Positions 27,690-37,437 of a stretch of DNA of 64,000 nt are shown in pieces. How positions within the stretch are numbered: position 1 is the stretch's first letter; every line of letters begins with the position of its first letter. A program made the position numbers and the translations under genes. The stretch spans positions 3,086,621 to 3,150,620 of the forward strand of contig CAWAXW010000006.1 of the NCBI GenBank assembly GCA_963786155.1, given 5' to 3'. A model generated the notes under the pieces. That model was not told the DNA's origin. It did not search any database and saw nothing but the letters and a program-made list of their open reading frames with translations. This stretch comes from CAWAXW01 sp963786155 (lineage in GTDB: Bacteria; Actinomycetota; CADDZG01; WHSQ01).

Positions 27690-28425
27690 TCAGGAGGCGT
27701 GGAAGGTGACGCCCTTGTTCAGGGCAACGAGGATCGAGGCCTTGAGCTTGCTGGGTGGGGTTCCTGCATCCGTCCACCATCCCTTGAGGACGTCGAAGCG
27801 CATCTCGCCGGCCTCGATGTAGAGGTTGTTGACGTCGGTGATCTCGTACTCATCTCGCCATGATGGCTGGAGCTTCTCGATGAAACCCCACACCCGGGCG
27901 TCGTACATGTAGCAACCCGTCACGACGAGATCGCTAACGGGCTCCTTCGGCTTCTCGACGATGTCGACGATCCTGTCCTCTTCGATGTGCGCGACGCCGA
28001 AGCGCTTGGCGTCGTCGATCGACACCTTCTTCAAGAGCAGCTTTGCGCCGTGCGGGTCGTTGCGGAATTCGTCGATGAACGGGGTCAGATCGTCCTGGAA
28101 GATGTTGTCCCCGAGGATCACCGCGATCGGTTCGTCGCCGACCAGCGGGCCGGCCTGCGCGAGCGCGTGCGCGATCCCGCGTTCGCCTTCCTGGTACGCG
28201 AACGACAGGTTGATGCCGAGCTCGCTGCCGTCGCCCAGCAGGCCTTTGAACTGATCGATGCCGTCTCCGGTCACGAGGACGACATCCGTGATCCGCGCGT
28301 GCGAGTGACTTGAGGGGGTAGTGCACCATCGGCTCGTCGAACACGTCGAGCAGATGCTTGTTGACTACTTTGGTTATCGGGAGGAAGCGCGTCCCGAGGC
28401 CGCCGGCGAGCACGACACCTTTCAC
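27690..28425 (-). CDS. rmlA: Glucose-1-phosphate thymidylyltransferase-type nucleotidyltransferase (frameshifted)
   Basis: N-terminus MKGVVLAGGLGTRFLPITKVVNKHLLDV carries the nucleotidyltransferase G-x-G-T-R motif; later blocks include ERGIAHALAQAG, VILGDNIFQDDL, FGVAHIEEDRIVDIVEKP, VTGCYMYDARVW and the C-terminal WWTDAGTPPSKLKAS. One indel near 28296 (one base too many, between PLKSLA and RITDVVLVTGDG) breaks the frame; repaired length is about 244. It makes dTDP-glucose from dTTP and glucose-1-phosphate. Start overlaps the rmlD stop by four bases; last gene of rmlBCDA. Confidence 0.88.
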
Positions 28426-29265
28426 GTGGCCTCCTCTAAGTACCGATGCAACGAGTTCCGCCAGTCGACCAATGGCACGCCCCTGCTCCGTGCTCGTCCC
28501 AACGCGAATGCCGAGTTGGCGGGCCTGGGAGCCACGAGCTTGGAGGAGTCGCGAGAATACGCCTCAGAGTCGATCCGTTCGACTCGGGTGGCCGATCCCG
28601 TGGACTGCAGAGACAGCTCGGCAAGGTCAGCCCAACTACACGGCTCGCCTGCACCACTCACGTGAACGATCCCGGTCTCATCCGAAAGAGCGAGATGGAG
28701 GAGTGCGTCGGCTAGATCGTCCGCGAAGGTGGGCCTGCCTCGTTGGTCGTCCACGACCATCAATGTTTCTCTCGTTCGCGCCGCGTCGAGGATTGTTCGG
28801 ATGAAGTTGCGCCCCTCACCGATCACCCATGAGGTGCGCACGATGATGCTGTCATCGACTGTGACTACGTGCTTCTCGCCCTCGAGCTTTGAAACCCCGT
28901 ACACGTTTATCGGCGCTGTCTCGATCGGTCTCCTCGTATTCGCCTTGCTTGGTCCCGTCGAACACGTAGTCGGTGGAGATGTAGATGAAGCGGGCTCCGG
29001 TCCGAGCCGCCGCCAAGGCAACGTTGCGAGTACCGTCCGCATTGATCGCCGTGGCAAGAGCCGGTTCGCTCTCGCACCGGTCTACGTTCGTCATCGCCGC
29101 GAGATGGATCACGACGTCGACATCTTTGACCAGCGCGTCGACCGCCACCGCATCAGTGACGTCGAGCTCATCGTGACTTAGGAAGGTGCCTTCGGTGCGG
29201 CCGGCCAACGCCCGACCCACCTGACCCGAGGCACCGGTTACGAGAATGGTTCGATTTCGTCCCAC
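28422..29265 (-). CDS. rmlD: dTDP-4-dehydrorhamnose reductase (frameshifted)
   Basis: From GTG 29265, 28 bases inside the rmlC end: NRTILVTGASGQVGRAL (NAD(P)-binding), VVIHLAAMTNVDRCE, FIYISTDYVFDG and, after a break, YGVSKLEGEK with the catalytic Tyr and Lys. An extra base near 28925 (after YEETD) shifts the frame; removing it gives about 280 residues. RmlD does the last step to dTDP-L-rhamnose. The C-terminal region (ADLAELSLQSTG, NSLHRYLEEA) is intact. Confidence 0.9.
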
Positions 29266-29747
29266 TGCAGTTGTGGGTTCTCCTGGTCTCGATTGCTGAG
29301 GATCGGCTCCTCCACGCCCCACGGGATGGCCAGCGTCGGGTCGTTCCATGCGACCCCGTACTCGTCCGAGTTGTCGTAGTAGGCAGTCACGAAGTAGATG
29401 AGGTCGACGTCGGTGAGCCCGACGAAACCGTGCGCCACCCCCGCCGGTATATAGAGCGTGGCGGGCGAGCTTGCGTCCAGGTCCACCGTTTCGGTTTGCG
29501 GGGTGCCGGTCTGTGTCCGGAGGTCCGCGAGCCCGACCCGTGCCCGACCTCGCACGAGGTACCAGAGATCGGCCTGCTTGCGGTGGTAGTGGAGGCCGCG
29601 CAGAACCCCGGCGATGGAGCGTGAATGATTGGACTGGACGAACGTCTCCGGATGGTCGGAAGCCCTCATGATCTCGGCGAAGCCGCCGCGAGTATCGCCG
29701 TGCACGTTGAGGGGAGTCAGGACCACCCCAGGGATGGTCGGGCTCAT
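29238..29747 (-). CDS. rmlC: dTDP-4-dehydrorhamnose 3,5-epimerase
   Basis: 169 residues from ATG 29747, overlapping the rmlB stop (ATGA). Cupin-type RmlC features: DTRGGFAEI near the start, FVQSNHSRSIAGVLRGLHYH with the catalytic-site histidines and arginines, YIPAGVAHGFVGL and the C-terminal YGVAWNDPTLAIPWG. Epimerises dTDP-4-keto-6-deoxyglucose at C3 and C5. Slightly short of the usual 180-185 residues but complete. Confidence 0.93.
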   Translation of the reverse strand: MSPTIPGVVLTPLNVHGDTRGGFAEIMRASDHPETFVQSNHSRSIAGVLRGLHYHRKQADLWYLVRGRARVGLADLRTQTGTPQTETVDLDASSPATLYIPAGVAHGFVGLTDVDLIYFVTAYYDNSDEYGVAWNDPTLAIPWGVEEPILSNRDQENPQLQWDEIEPFS

Positions 29748-30757
29748 CGAGCGATCGAACTCCGCTCCGTGTCGTCGCGGTAGAGCCCTTCGGCGTCGTC
29801 CACCAGGGGACGCCACCATCCTTCGTTGTCCCGGTACCAGCCGACGGTCTCCGCGATGCGTTCTTCGAGGCCCACCGTCGGCGACCACCCCAGAGCCCTG
29901 ATCTTCGAAGCCTGTACCGCGTAGCGCCGGTCGTGGTCGGGCCGGTCGTAGGCCGTGAGGTAGACGGCGTCCTCGCCGAGTCCCGCCGCCTCGGCTATCG
30001 CCCGAGCGATCGTCAGGTTGGCAAGGTCGCTGCCTTCGGGCGCGACGTTGTAGACGCCACCACGCTCGCCGCGCTCGATCAGAACCGAGATGGCTTCGCT
30101 GGCGTCTTCGACGAACATCCAGTCGCGCACCTGCTGTCCGTCCCCCCATACCGGTAGGCGCTCGCCGCGCAGCGCGCGCGTCGTCCAACGCGCCACTGCT
30201 TTCTCGGGATGCTGCCAGGGCCCGAAGCAGTTGGTCGGCCGTGCAACGACGACGTCGAGCCGATCGGAATACGACAGAGCGAGATCGTCGGCAACCGCCT
30301 TGCTGCGCGCGTACGCGCTCGACGCGAGGCCTTCGCCCGGCTCCTTGTCCTCTTCTCGAAACGGATCACCCGGACATGGTCCGTAGACCTCGTCCGTCGA
30401 GATATGGACCACCCTCCGCACGCCGGCCGCGAGCGCCGCCTCCAAGACGTTGCGCGTGCCCTCCACATTGGTGCGCCAGAAGACATCCGCATCCGATTCA
30501 CTGCGAGTGACGTGGCTCTCGGCCGCGAAGTGGACGATGACCCTGGGCTTGACCTCACCAACGAGCTCGAGGAAACCAGGGTCCGCGATGTCCAACCGCT
30601 CCACGCGGACCTGCTCGCGCCCCACCAACCGCCGCTCGTCGCCGGCATATGTATCGGCATCGACGATGATCGGTTCGACACCATTCGAAGCCAGTTGTCG
30701 AACAAATGTGGACCCGATAAACCCAAGCCCACCCGTTACGAGTGTTCCGTCAACCAT
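29744..30757 (-). CDS. rmlB: dTDP-glucose 4,6-dehydratase
   Basis: 337 residues; extended SDR. Motifs: LVTGGLGFIGSTFVRQL (NAD binding), FAAESHVTRSESDADVFWRTN (substrate-facing), HISTDEVYGPCPGDPF (Thr-Asp-Glu catalytic triad of RmlB), SAYARSKAVADDL (Tyr and Lys), RPTNCFGPWQHPEKAV and the C-terminal GWSPTVGLEERIAETVGWYR. It dehydrates dTDP-glucose to the 4-keto-6-deoxy sugar. First gene of rmlBCDA; 22 bases downstream of a membrane glycosyltransferase on the same strand. Confidence 0.95.
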   Translation of the reverse strand: MVDGTLVTGGLGFIGSTFVRQLASNGVEPIIVDADTYAGDERRLVGREQVRVERLDIADPGFLELVGEVKPRVIVHFAAESHVTRSESDADVFWRTNVEGTRNVLEAALAAGVRRVVHISTDEVYGPCPGDPFREEDKEPGEGLASSAYARSKAVADDLALSYSDRLDVVVARPTNCFGPWQHPEKAVARWTTRALRGERLPVWGDGQQVRDWMFVEDASEAISVLIERGERGGVYNVAPEGSDLANLTIARAIAEAAGLGEDAVYLTAYDRPDHDRRYAVQASKIRALGWSPTVGLEERIAETVGWYRDNEGWWRPLVDDAEGLYRDDTERSSIAR

Positions 30758-30779
30758 GGTGGTGAGGCTATCCCAGGGC

Positions 30780-32063
30780 CTAAGCTTGCAGTGCGTTGAG
30801 TCGATCCACGTACCCGAGTGCGTATGCAACTGCAACGAACACGCTCACCGACCCTGGTATCAGTGCCAGTCGGCCTTTGAGGAGATTCCTCCACCCGGCC
30901 ATTGCCACAACGATAAAGGCGGCGTAGGCGGGCAGTAGGGGCCGGGTGTCGCCGAATAGCAACCCTGCACGATTCCCGAGCCAGAGGACCACAATGAGTG
31001 GGCCGGCCACGCTCAGCATCGCCCAGCACCGGCCATCCATTCTTCGTGTAACCAACAAGGCGGCCAACCCGGCCACGACGAAGCAAACAAACAGGATGTC
31101 TCCCGTCATAGCGCGCGGGAAGGAGAAGTAGGGATCCCACGCGCTTTCGATCAAGTCCCGGACGAAGGTGACTGGTCCGCGTGGCACGAATGGGCGGAAC
31201 ATCGGGGCGGCGATCGCCGAAGTCCCCTCCCACACCCCATACCTGGCGTAGGTGAAAACGGCCGCACCGACTGCCCCCACCGATGCCAGCCCAATACTGT
31301 CGATCACGATCTGACGCGAAGCCTCCCGCCGTCGCCACAGGATGAACAATCCGATGAGGATGGGCGCGAAGAGAGCCAGTCCAGAAGTCTTGGTCAATGC
31401 CGCAGCTGCCCCCGCCGCTCCCACGGCGACCGCATTCATCGGCGAGGGGTCATCTATCAATCGCAGGACAGCCAGTAGTCCGAGGCCCACCAGGAATATG
31501 GCAAGGATGTCGTTGTTCGTTCGTCCCCCGGCCGCAGCAAGCACGGGCATCGCGCTCGCAAGCAGCGCAGCCCCTGCGGGAAGATAGATGTCGGAGTCTT
31601 TGACAAGTCTTCGCATTAAGAACCACACGGTCCCAACCAATCCTGCGAAGAGAAGCACGCTCAGACCCCTCCCTATGTACATGGCCGTCAATGGGTCGTC
31701 TCCCGACACACGCAGGATCTGCCCGAAGACCAAGTAATAGAGGGGCGGCTGGAACCCCTCGTAAGAAAGACCCTCGAGGCCCATCTGCGCGGGATCCAGG
31801 CTTGGCGGAGGGGAGAGTCCCAATGCCTGCCACCGGTCGGTTTCCGCCGCCGAATCGATGATCCTTTGATCTAGGAACTCGTCGATCTTGGGACCCCGCC
31901 ATTCGTCCCGGATCGTGAGCGCGTAGTCGACGTGCTGCTCTTCATCTTCGAGTGCCCAAGGGGGGATCGCGAATGCGTAGAAGGTGGCGTGCACCACTGC
32001 GATGAAGAGGATCAGCACCAACGCGGGGTGTACGCGAGTGGTGGTTCCCTGTTCGGTTGCCAC
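30780..32063 (-). CDS. Multi-spanning GT-C-type glycosyltransferase-like membrane protein
   Basis: 427 residues with about ten membrane helices. The first periplasmic loop carries the acidic motif ALEDEEQHVDYAL, as in GT-C enzymes that use polyprenyl-phosphate sugars; a long loop with YEGFQPPLYYLVF follows, and AAGGRTNNDILAIFLVGLGLL lies in the middle. Similar proteins (DUF2142/ArnT-like) are common in polysaccharide clusters. The sugar and acceptor are unknown. It lies between a dolichol-phosphate-mannose-synthase-like GT2 and rmlB, so it may use the lipid-linked sugar made by that GT2. Confidence 0.75.
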   Translation of the reverse strand: MATEQGTTTRVHPALVLILFIAVVHATFYAFAIPPWALEDEEQHVDYALTIRDEWRGPKIDEFLDQRIIDSAAETDRWQALGLSPPPSLDPAQMGLEGLSYEGFQPPLYYLVFGQILRVSGDDPLTAMYIGRGLSVLLFAGLVGTVWFLMRRLVKDSDIYLPAGAALLASAMPVLAAAGGRTNNDILAIFLVGLGLLAVLRLIDDPSPMNAVAVGAAGAAAALTKTSGLALFAPILIGLFILWRRREASRQIVIDSIGLASVGAVGAAVFTYARYGVWEGTSAIAAPMFRPFVPRGPVTFVRDLIESAWDPYFSFPRAMTGDILFVCFVVAGLAALLVTRRMDGRCWAMLSVAGPLIVVLWLGNRAGLLFGDTRPLLPAYAAFIVVAMAGWRNLLKGRLALIPGSVSVFVAVAYALGYVDRLNALQA

Positions 32064-32074
32064 GACGGGTTGAG

Positions 32075-32839
32075 TCAGCCTGTAGATCGAGCGTGCTCGA
32101 TGAGCTTCTTTCTCGTTCGAAGCTCCTTTCGAAGGGCAAAAAGTGCGATGAAGTGTTCCACCGCGATTCGGGGCACTTTGGTGACTCTGTAGACCTGCGT
32201 GGTGCCGCCTGCTCGGATTCGATGGTTCACGGGCACCTCAACGATTCGAAGTCCTGCAGCGCGTGAGCGTGCGCTGAACTCCCACCAGAATCCCTGCTTG
32301 AGCAGTCCCAGATTCCCTTCCAATAACTCGTTGAGCGCCGCCCTGTTGATCAACAGGTAAGGACAGGACGGGTCACGCACTCGAGGATTGAAGAAGATTC
32401 GGTACACAGCCCTGAACGCACCCGACATGAGCTTTCTGAACCAGTGATCGCGCCGAGGGTTCCGGTAGCCCAGGACGAGATCCGCCTCCGCGATGCGTTC
32501 GTGTAACTCCTTGAAGTCTCGGGGGTCACACTGACCATCAGAGTCGATGAACCCCACAATGGCCGAGGTTGTGGCCCGCAACCCGTCCACGACAGCCCTC
32601 GAGTACCCCTTCCTCTTCGTATCTGTGATCAGGAGGATCGGCAGGTCGTCGGCGATCGACTTCAACACATCCACGGTGTTGTCGGTCGACCCGTCCTCAC
32701 AGACCACGAAACGGATCGGGATCCCCATGTCTTCGACGACCTGCTCGTGGAACTCTCTGAGCGTGCCTCCGATTGTCAGGCCCTCATTGTGCGCGGGCAA
32801 AACGATGTCTATGGGCTCCGCGCGCGATTCAGGAGGCAC
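32075..32839 (-). CDS. GT2 glycosyltransferase, polyprenyl-phosphate sugar synthase type
   Basis: 254 residues with a GT-A fold: IDIVLPAHNEGLTIGGTL, FVVCEDGSTDNTVDVL, RKGYSRAVVDGLRA and the metal-binding SDGQCDP (DxD-like, after GFID). No membrane helices, so it is a soluble or peripheral enzyme like dolichol-phosphate mannose synthases. It probably loads a sugar on undecaprenyl/decaprenyl phosphate for the GT-C proteins nearby. Two bases separate it from the upstream epimerase stop. Confidence 0.85.
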   Translation of the reverse strand: MPPESRAEPIDIVLPAHNEGLTIGGTLREFHEQVVEDMGIPIRFVVCEDGSTDNTVDVLKSIADDLPILLITDTKRKGYSRAVVDGLRATTSAIVGFIDSDGQCDPRDFKELHERIAEADLVLGYRNPRRDHWFRKLMSGAFRAVYRIFFNPRVRDPSCPYLLINRAALNELLEGNLGLLKQGFWWEFSARSRAAGLRIVEVPVNHRIRAGGTTQVYRVTKVPRIAVEHFIALFALRKELRTRKKLIEHARSTG

Positions 32840-32841
32840 GG

Positions 32842-33861
32842 CTAGCGCTCTACTAGCAGGGTCTCGAACGAGCGATCCAGCTCAGCCCGGTCACGAGTAG
32901 CGAAGTACCAATCGATCGTGCGTTCGAGACCTTCGGCGAAGGGGGTCTCGCGTTTCCAGCCCAATAGCTCCTCGGCCCGAGAAGGATCTGCGGCGCGATT
33001 CACTGGGCCGGTCGGCATATGGGGAAGAAGCTTTATCTCCGCTTCGTGCCCCGTGTAGGCGAGAATCTGTTCGGCAGCGTCGATGACCCTTATCCGTTCC
33101 CTTGTTCCCAGGTTGATTGCGCTTCCATCAATGATGGACTCCGCGGCCAGTACGAACCCACGGACGATGTCGCCGACGTACGTCCAATTCCTGATCTGTT
33201 CGCCATCCCCCCAAACTTCGAAGGGAGATTGCTTCAAGAATGCGCGACCGATCATCGCCATGATGGCGTGACTTTCCAGAGCTCTCTCGCCGTAAACGGT
33301 GAAGAATCGGCAAGAAACACCCTGGAGTCCGTAGTCCTTGTGATGAGAGGCAAGCATCAATTCGGTTGTCAGCTTCGCCCATCCATACATGCCGTCGGGA
33401 TCGTAAGGAGGCCCGACCATGTCTTCTCGCAGATAGACCTCTTGGGTCACGTCCGCCTGGAGCTTGGTTGGGTAAACGCAGCCCGATGAAGCGAAGATGA
33501 ATCGTTCCACGTTCTGTTTGAGCGCCGCACCGATCAGCGTCCCATCCATGACTACGTTTCGGGAGCACAGAGCGTGATGCGATTCCAAGAATCCACGCCC
33601 ACCGTGGATCGCTGCTAGGTGGAAAACGACGTCGATGTTCTCGGTGGCCTGTTCCGCAACGTTTGGAGCAAGCAGATCGGATTGCACGAATTCGACTTGC
33701 TCGGCATCGATATGAGCCTGGATGTTCGAGACTTTCCCGCTGCTCAGGTCGTCAACTACTCGCAAGTGCGCGGGCTCTTTGGAGACCAAGAGATCCACGA
33801 GATGCGAGCCTATGAAGGAGGCTCCCCCCGTCACCAGCACGCGCTTCGATTTCCAGTTCAT
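32842..33861 (-). CDS. NAD-dependent sugar epimerase, GDP-mannose-3,5-epimerase-like
   Basis: 339 residues, extended SDR: VLVTGGASFIGSHLVDLL, VVFHLAAIHGGRGFLES, FIFASSGCVYP and YGWAKLTTEL. The Gly-rich loop HGGRGF and the cysteine within SSGCVYP resemble GDP-mannose 3,5-epimerase, where that cysteine is catalytic; most SDR epimerases have Ser/Thr there. The C-terminus has VWGDGEQIRNWTYVGDIVRG and GWKRETPFAEGLERTIDWY. The exact sugar nucleotide is uncertain. Confidence 0.8.
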   Translation of the reverse strand: MNWKSKRVLVTGGASFIGSHLVDLLVSKEPAHLRVVDDLSSGKVSNIQAHIDAEQVEFVQSDLLAPNVAEQATENIDVVFHLAAIHGGRGFLESHHALCSRNVVMDGTLIGAALKQNVERFIFASSGCVYPTKLQADVTQEVYLREDMVGPPYDPDGMYGWAKLTTELMLASHHKDYGLQGVSCRFFTVYGERALESHAIMAMIGRAFLKQSPFEVWGDGEQIRNWTYVGDIVRGFVLAAESIIDGSAINLGTRERIRVIDAAEQILAYTGHEAEIKLLPHMPTGPVNRAADPSRAEELLGWKRETPFAEGLERTIDWYFATRDRAELDRSFETLLVER

Positions 33862-33924
33862 GAGCGTCCTTCGTCATCGACAGGTGCACGCATGTAGATG
33901 TCCAATCCTCGAGGAGGTAACGGC

Positions 33925-35565
33925 TCAGACGCGCACGCCACAAATCAGAGCGGCTCCTGGAGGAAACGTAACGATAACCGTTCCGTCGGTGAACGAGCTA
34001 TTGAGATGGATCTCCTGTCCAGCTTCGACAACCGCGCTCGTCGATCGTGTCAAGAGCCCGTCCCTGTTTACGTCGACGATGACCTCTCCGCCTCCAGATG
34101 AGATGCTCGCCGAGCCGGGGGTGGAGAAGGTCAGCGTTACCTGGCTACCACCTTCGATCTCAGCACAGTTTCCCTCGGCTGAAGTGATCGGCCCGGTGAC
34201 CGATGGCAACGCACCGAGATCAAGCGCTTGTTCGCCTATCGCTACTTGGAGCGATGCTGCCGCCGCCAACTCATCGGTCTCCGATGTCTCGTAGCCGCGT
34301 GGGAGTTGACCTTTCTCGGCGAGAAGCAACAGCTCCATCGTGTCCAGGTTGATCGCGTACTGCGCGTCCGGAAGATCAGACACGGTCTGGGCACCGGCTC
34401 GTAGCAGCTCGGCTGCCGCCACGATCTTCCCTCGCGAAACGGCCTCCCTTTCGGCTTCGGCAGAAGCCGTGCCGCTGAGGAGTTGCGCCTGGCGGACCCC
34501 CACTACGCATATCGCAAACAACAAGAGCAGCTGCATCCCCCGTCGAGGAGCCATATCCGACAACAAGAGCGCCAGCGCCGGAAGCAACAACGCTCCCGCC
34601 ACGTACACATACCGGGAGCTGCCGGCCAAGTCGATGTCCGCGGCCCGCCCCAGGCTCACCATCGCGAAGAGTGCCACCGCGGCCACGGCAAGAGCCAAGA
34701 TAGGAGTCGCCAATGGGAGATGCCGCTTCAAGCTCGAGACCATCCAACCGACAAGGATGGTCAACATGATCCACCCAAGAAACGAGACGGTTGTGAGACC
34801 GTTCAGTGTTGCCTTCAAACCCACGATGACTGCCGTAACCACCGTTTCAAGCGACGGCGATTGGAGATTCGTCGAAACGTCTGGGTTGTCGACGATCAGC
34901 AACCAGAGGAGGAATACCGCAGCCAGCGGTGCTGTGTGCAGAGCTGCGGCCTTAAGGCCTCTCCTCGCCAGACAAACGAGACCTGAGGCAGCCACCATTA
35001 GGACCCCCAACCCCGAGCACATCAAGGCGGCGAGACCTGCCGCATAGGCAAGCACCCGCCGCCGCAGGGTGTCGTCTTGATCAACTAGGTAGACCTCGAC
35101 GAGACCCGCCGCGATCGAACCAACGAATCCGATCTGAAAAGCCCAGAGAAGATTCTCAGACCCTGCACCGAAGACCCCGAAGGCGGCAGTCGTGGCGACC
35201 GCTATCCATTCGTTCACTCCAACACGCAGCATCAACCGCCAAAGGAGATGTACGACGAGCAAGTGGAGTGCGATCAACGGCACGATGTAAGGCAGGTAGG
35301 CCTTCAAACCGAAGATCGAGAAGATCGCTCGGTAGATGAGTATCGGAATGGTCGACCAATGTTCGTTGTGAGGGACGAAGAGATGAAGTTCTGCCCCCCC
35401 GGCGATGCCGCGATCGGTGATGAAATCCCACTCATCATTGAAGAACCACTGATCGCGGTTTATGAACAGTAAGGATCCGGCGATGGCGGCCAGTGAGAAC
35501 AGATGAGCCCAGAGGTGGACCCGGCTGCGATCTGATCTTCCGAGACCGTCATCTTTCATCGGCAT
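33925..35565 (-). CDS. Large membrane protein, GT-C-like, with C-terminal beta-rich domain
   Basis: 546 residues: about ten to eleven membrane helices, then roughly 150 extracytoplasmic residues (beta-strand-like, including SQVTLTFSTPGSASISSGG and VTFPPGAALICGVRV). The first external loop has INRDQWFFNDEWDFITDRG and VPHNEHWSTIPILIYR, matching the acidic first loop of GT-C glycosyltransferases. No exact family recognised. It lies four bases after the next upstream membrane protein, in the long minus-strand operon. Confidence 0.65.
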   Translation of the reverse strand: MPMKDDGLGRSDRSRVHLWAHLFSLAAIAGSLLFINRDQWFFNDEWDFITDRGIAGGAELHLFVPHNEHWSTIPILIYRAIFSIFGLKAYLPYIVPLIALHLLVVHLLWRLMLRVGVNEWIAVATTAAFGVFGAGSENLLWAFQIGFVGSIAAGLVEVYLVDQDDTLRRRVLAYAAGLAALMCSGLGVLMVAASGLVCLARRGLKAAALHTAPLAAVFLLWLLIVDNPDVSTNLQSPSLETVVTAVIVGLKATLNGLTTVSFLGWIMLTILVGWMVSSLKRHLPLATPILALAVAAVALFAMVSLGRAADIDLAGSSRYVYVAGALLLPALALLLSDMAPRRGMQLLLLFAICVVGVRQAQLLSGTASAEAEREAVSRGKIVAAAELLRAGAQTVSDLPDAQYAINLDTMELLLLAEKGQLPRGYETSETDELAAAASLQVAIGEQALDLGALPSVTGPITSAEGNCAEIEGGSQVTLTFSTPGSASISSGGGEVIVDVNRDGLLTRSTSAVVEAGQEIHLNSSFTDGTVIVTFPPGAALICGVRV

Positions 35566-35568
35566 ATC

Positions 35569-37437
35569 TCAGGACTCGACCGGGACCTCGAAGAACGAGA
35601 GCATCAGGTCGTGCTGCTCAGAAGGGATCGTCGACAGTTCGATCCTCTGCGCGGGACTCGTGTATTCGAAAGGGGGGGCGTAGTCCAGCGCTGCAGGGAC
35701 TCGAAGTACGTGGGCTTGAGTGCTCGTGCTGGGGACGAATCGAAAGAGGCCGTCGCCGGGCAGATCGATTTCCCATCGGTCGCCGCGATAGACAATCGTT
35801 TGGACGCGCTCGACGAGCGAATCCCCCACACCCTCGACGGTGAAATAGGTCAGCGAGTTCGGATCGCCGATCGGGATGGGGACGGGCTCGCCGGTGCTTG
35901 CATGAGCGGTACCGAGAGGCGTTGGTTCTCCACATCGGTCCTCTGAGCGCTCGAGGAGCTGCCATCGTGCCCCCCTGAAAGCCTCGCGATAGAAGCAAAC
36001 CAGCTCCAGCGAGTACTCCGGCGATTCGAAGGTGGGGTTTCGTCCATCCACGGATACACCTGCTTCCCTCAGGATGTAGCGAGGAGCATCGCCCGCTGTG
36101 AACGCTTCTGCGTTCATGTCGTCCAGGCCGGCGGTGTACGCCGAGTAAGACTGGAAGATTGGAACCGGCCTCCATTCGATCTCGGGGTAGGCCCACGCCA
36201 CCGTCGTCTCCCAGGGCTCGATATGAACGCCCTGCCCTTCGAGTTGATCCAGGATGGCGCCGTCGAGGGCGTACTCGGACCTGAGCCGCTCGCGTGTTGA
36301 ACGGACAAGGTCGTCCCTGTGGATCGTCGCGTCGGCGATCGTGGATCGGAACCCCAGTATCTCGGGACGAGGGTCCAGAATGTCCAAGGCCCCCATCTGT
36401 GAGACGGCGATGACGCACGACAGAAGGACCAGCAACGGGACGAGAGCGATCGCTCGATTCTCGTCCTTGGGCAGGAATCCAACCGAGCCGATGAGCAGGA
36501 ACGAGAAGAAAAAGACTGCATGCGCGTCGTCATGTCGCACGAACCCATGCTTGAGCATCCCGAATGAAACGATCCCCAAGACCCCCGCGAGAGCTAATTT
36601 CCGCGCGCGGGGCAGATCCTTTGCTGCTCTCCAGGCCAACGCCGCGAGACTGATGAGAGCTATCAGCGCGAGAGAGCGATCGGATCCCCGGTCTGGTCCT
36701 TCAAAGACCATGGCCGAGGAGAACCCCGAAGCCAAATCCAGAGATGTTCTGATGAACTCGGGGATCGCCTTAAGGGATTGTGAGGTCGCAAACCACAGCA
36801 GGAGAAACGTCGCGATGAATGCTCCCGCATATCGGGCGAGGCTCACTAGCCGATCCTTCGAAACTGCGACGCACGCGATCAACAGCGCCGCGGCCGACAT
36901 CACGCCCACGTTGAACTTCGCGAGCATCAGGACGGCCGCTGCCACGCCCGCAATGATCGGTATCCATCGCCCGTCACCCTCGGCGGGCGGAGAACGGAGG
37001 ATCTGCGCGCAGAGCACCAGGACCAGGATGAGGGCTGTCTCTGGTGGAGCGATCAGCGGAAGGGCCTGGGATACGACCAATGTGACGATGAACCCGATCG
37101 GCCAACCGAGACTCCGCGTCGAGAGGCGATAGATCATCAGCACTAGGGCGAAATGGATAAGAGCGACCACGATGATCGACGTTCCCCCGGTCAAGGTGTT
37201 GTGCAGGCGAGGAATGAAGACCCATCCAAGTGGTCCATAGGTAAAGACGATCTGCGATCCGAAGTCCAAGCCTCGTTCGGCTGAGAGATGGAGTGCCGAC
37301 TCCCACGAACCGTCCAATCCACCGGCGGGGGCGAGACTTTTGAGAGGCCAGCTAGAGATCCCGAGCAGCAGTGGAGCGATGATGTCGATCAGACCGCTAG
37401 GCCAGCGCGAGCTCCCTGCTTCAGGATCGGAACTCAA
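35569..37437 (-). CDS. Large membrane protein of polysaccharide clusters, unknown function
   Basis: 622 residues, about twelve helices followed by roughly 200 extracytoplasmic residues. The first external loop reads GLDGSWESALHLSAERGLDFG then FTYGPLGW, a pattern I associate with uncharacterised membrane proteins of cell-surface polysaccharide loci. The tail contains predicted beta strands (FFEVPVES at the end). Start overlaps the upstream epimerase stop by four bases. A glycosyltransferase or polymerase role is inference. Confidence 0.6.
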   Translation of the reverse strand: MSSDPEAGSSRWPSGLIDIIAPLLLGISSWPLKSLAPAGGLDGSWESALHLSAERGLDFGSQIVFTYGPLGWVFIPRLHNTLTGGTSIIVVALIHFALVLMIYRLSTRSLGWPIGFIVTLVVSQALPLIAPPETALILVLVLCAQILRSPPAEGDGRWIPIIAGVAAAVLMLAKFNVGVMSAAALLIACVAVSKDRLVSLARYAGAFIATFLLLWFATSQSLKAIPEFIRTSLDLASGFSSAMVFEGPDRGSDRSLALIALISLAALAWRAAKDLPRARKLALAGVLGIVSFGMLKHGFVRHDDAHAVFFFSFLLIGSVGFLPKDENRAIALVPLLVLLSCVIAVSQMGALDILDPRPEILGFRSTIADATIHRDDLVRSTRERLRSEYALDGAILDQLEGQGVHIEPWETTVAWAYPEIEWRPVPIFQSYSAYTAGLDDMNAEAFTAGDAPRYILREAGVSVDGRNPTFESPEYSLELVCFYREAFRGARWQLLERSEDRCGEPTPLGTAHASTGEPVPIPIGDPNSLTYFTVEGVGDSLVERVQTIVYRGDRWEIDLPGDGLFRFVPSTSTQAHVLRVPAALDYAPPFEYTSPAQRIELSTIPSEQHDLMLSFFEVPVES

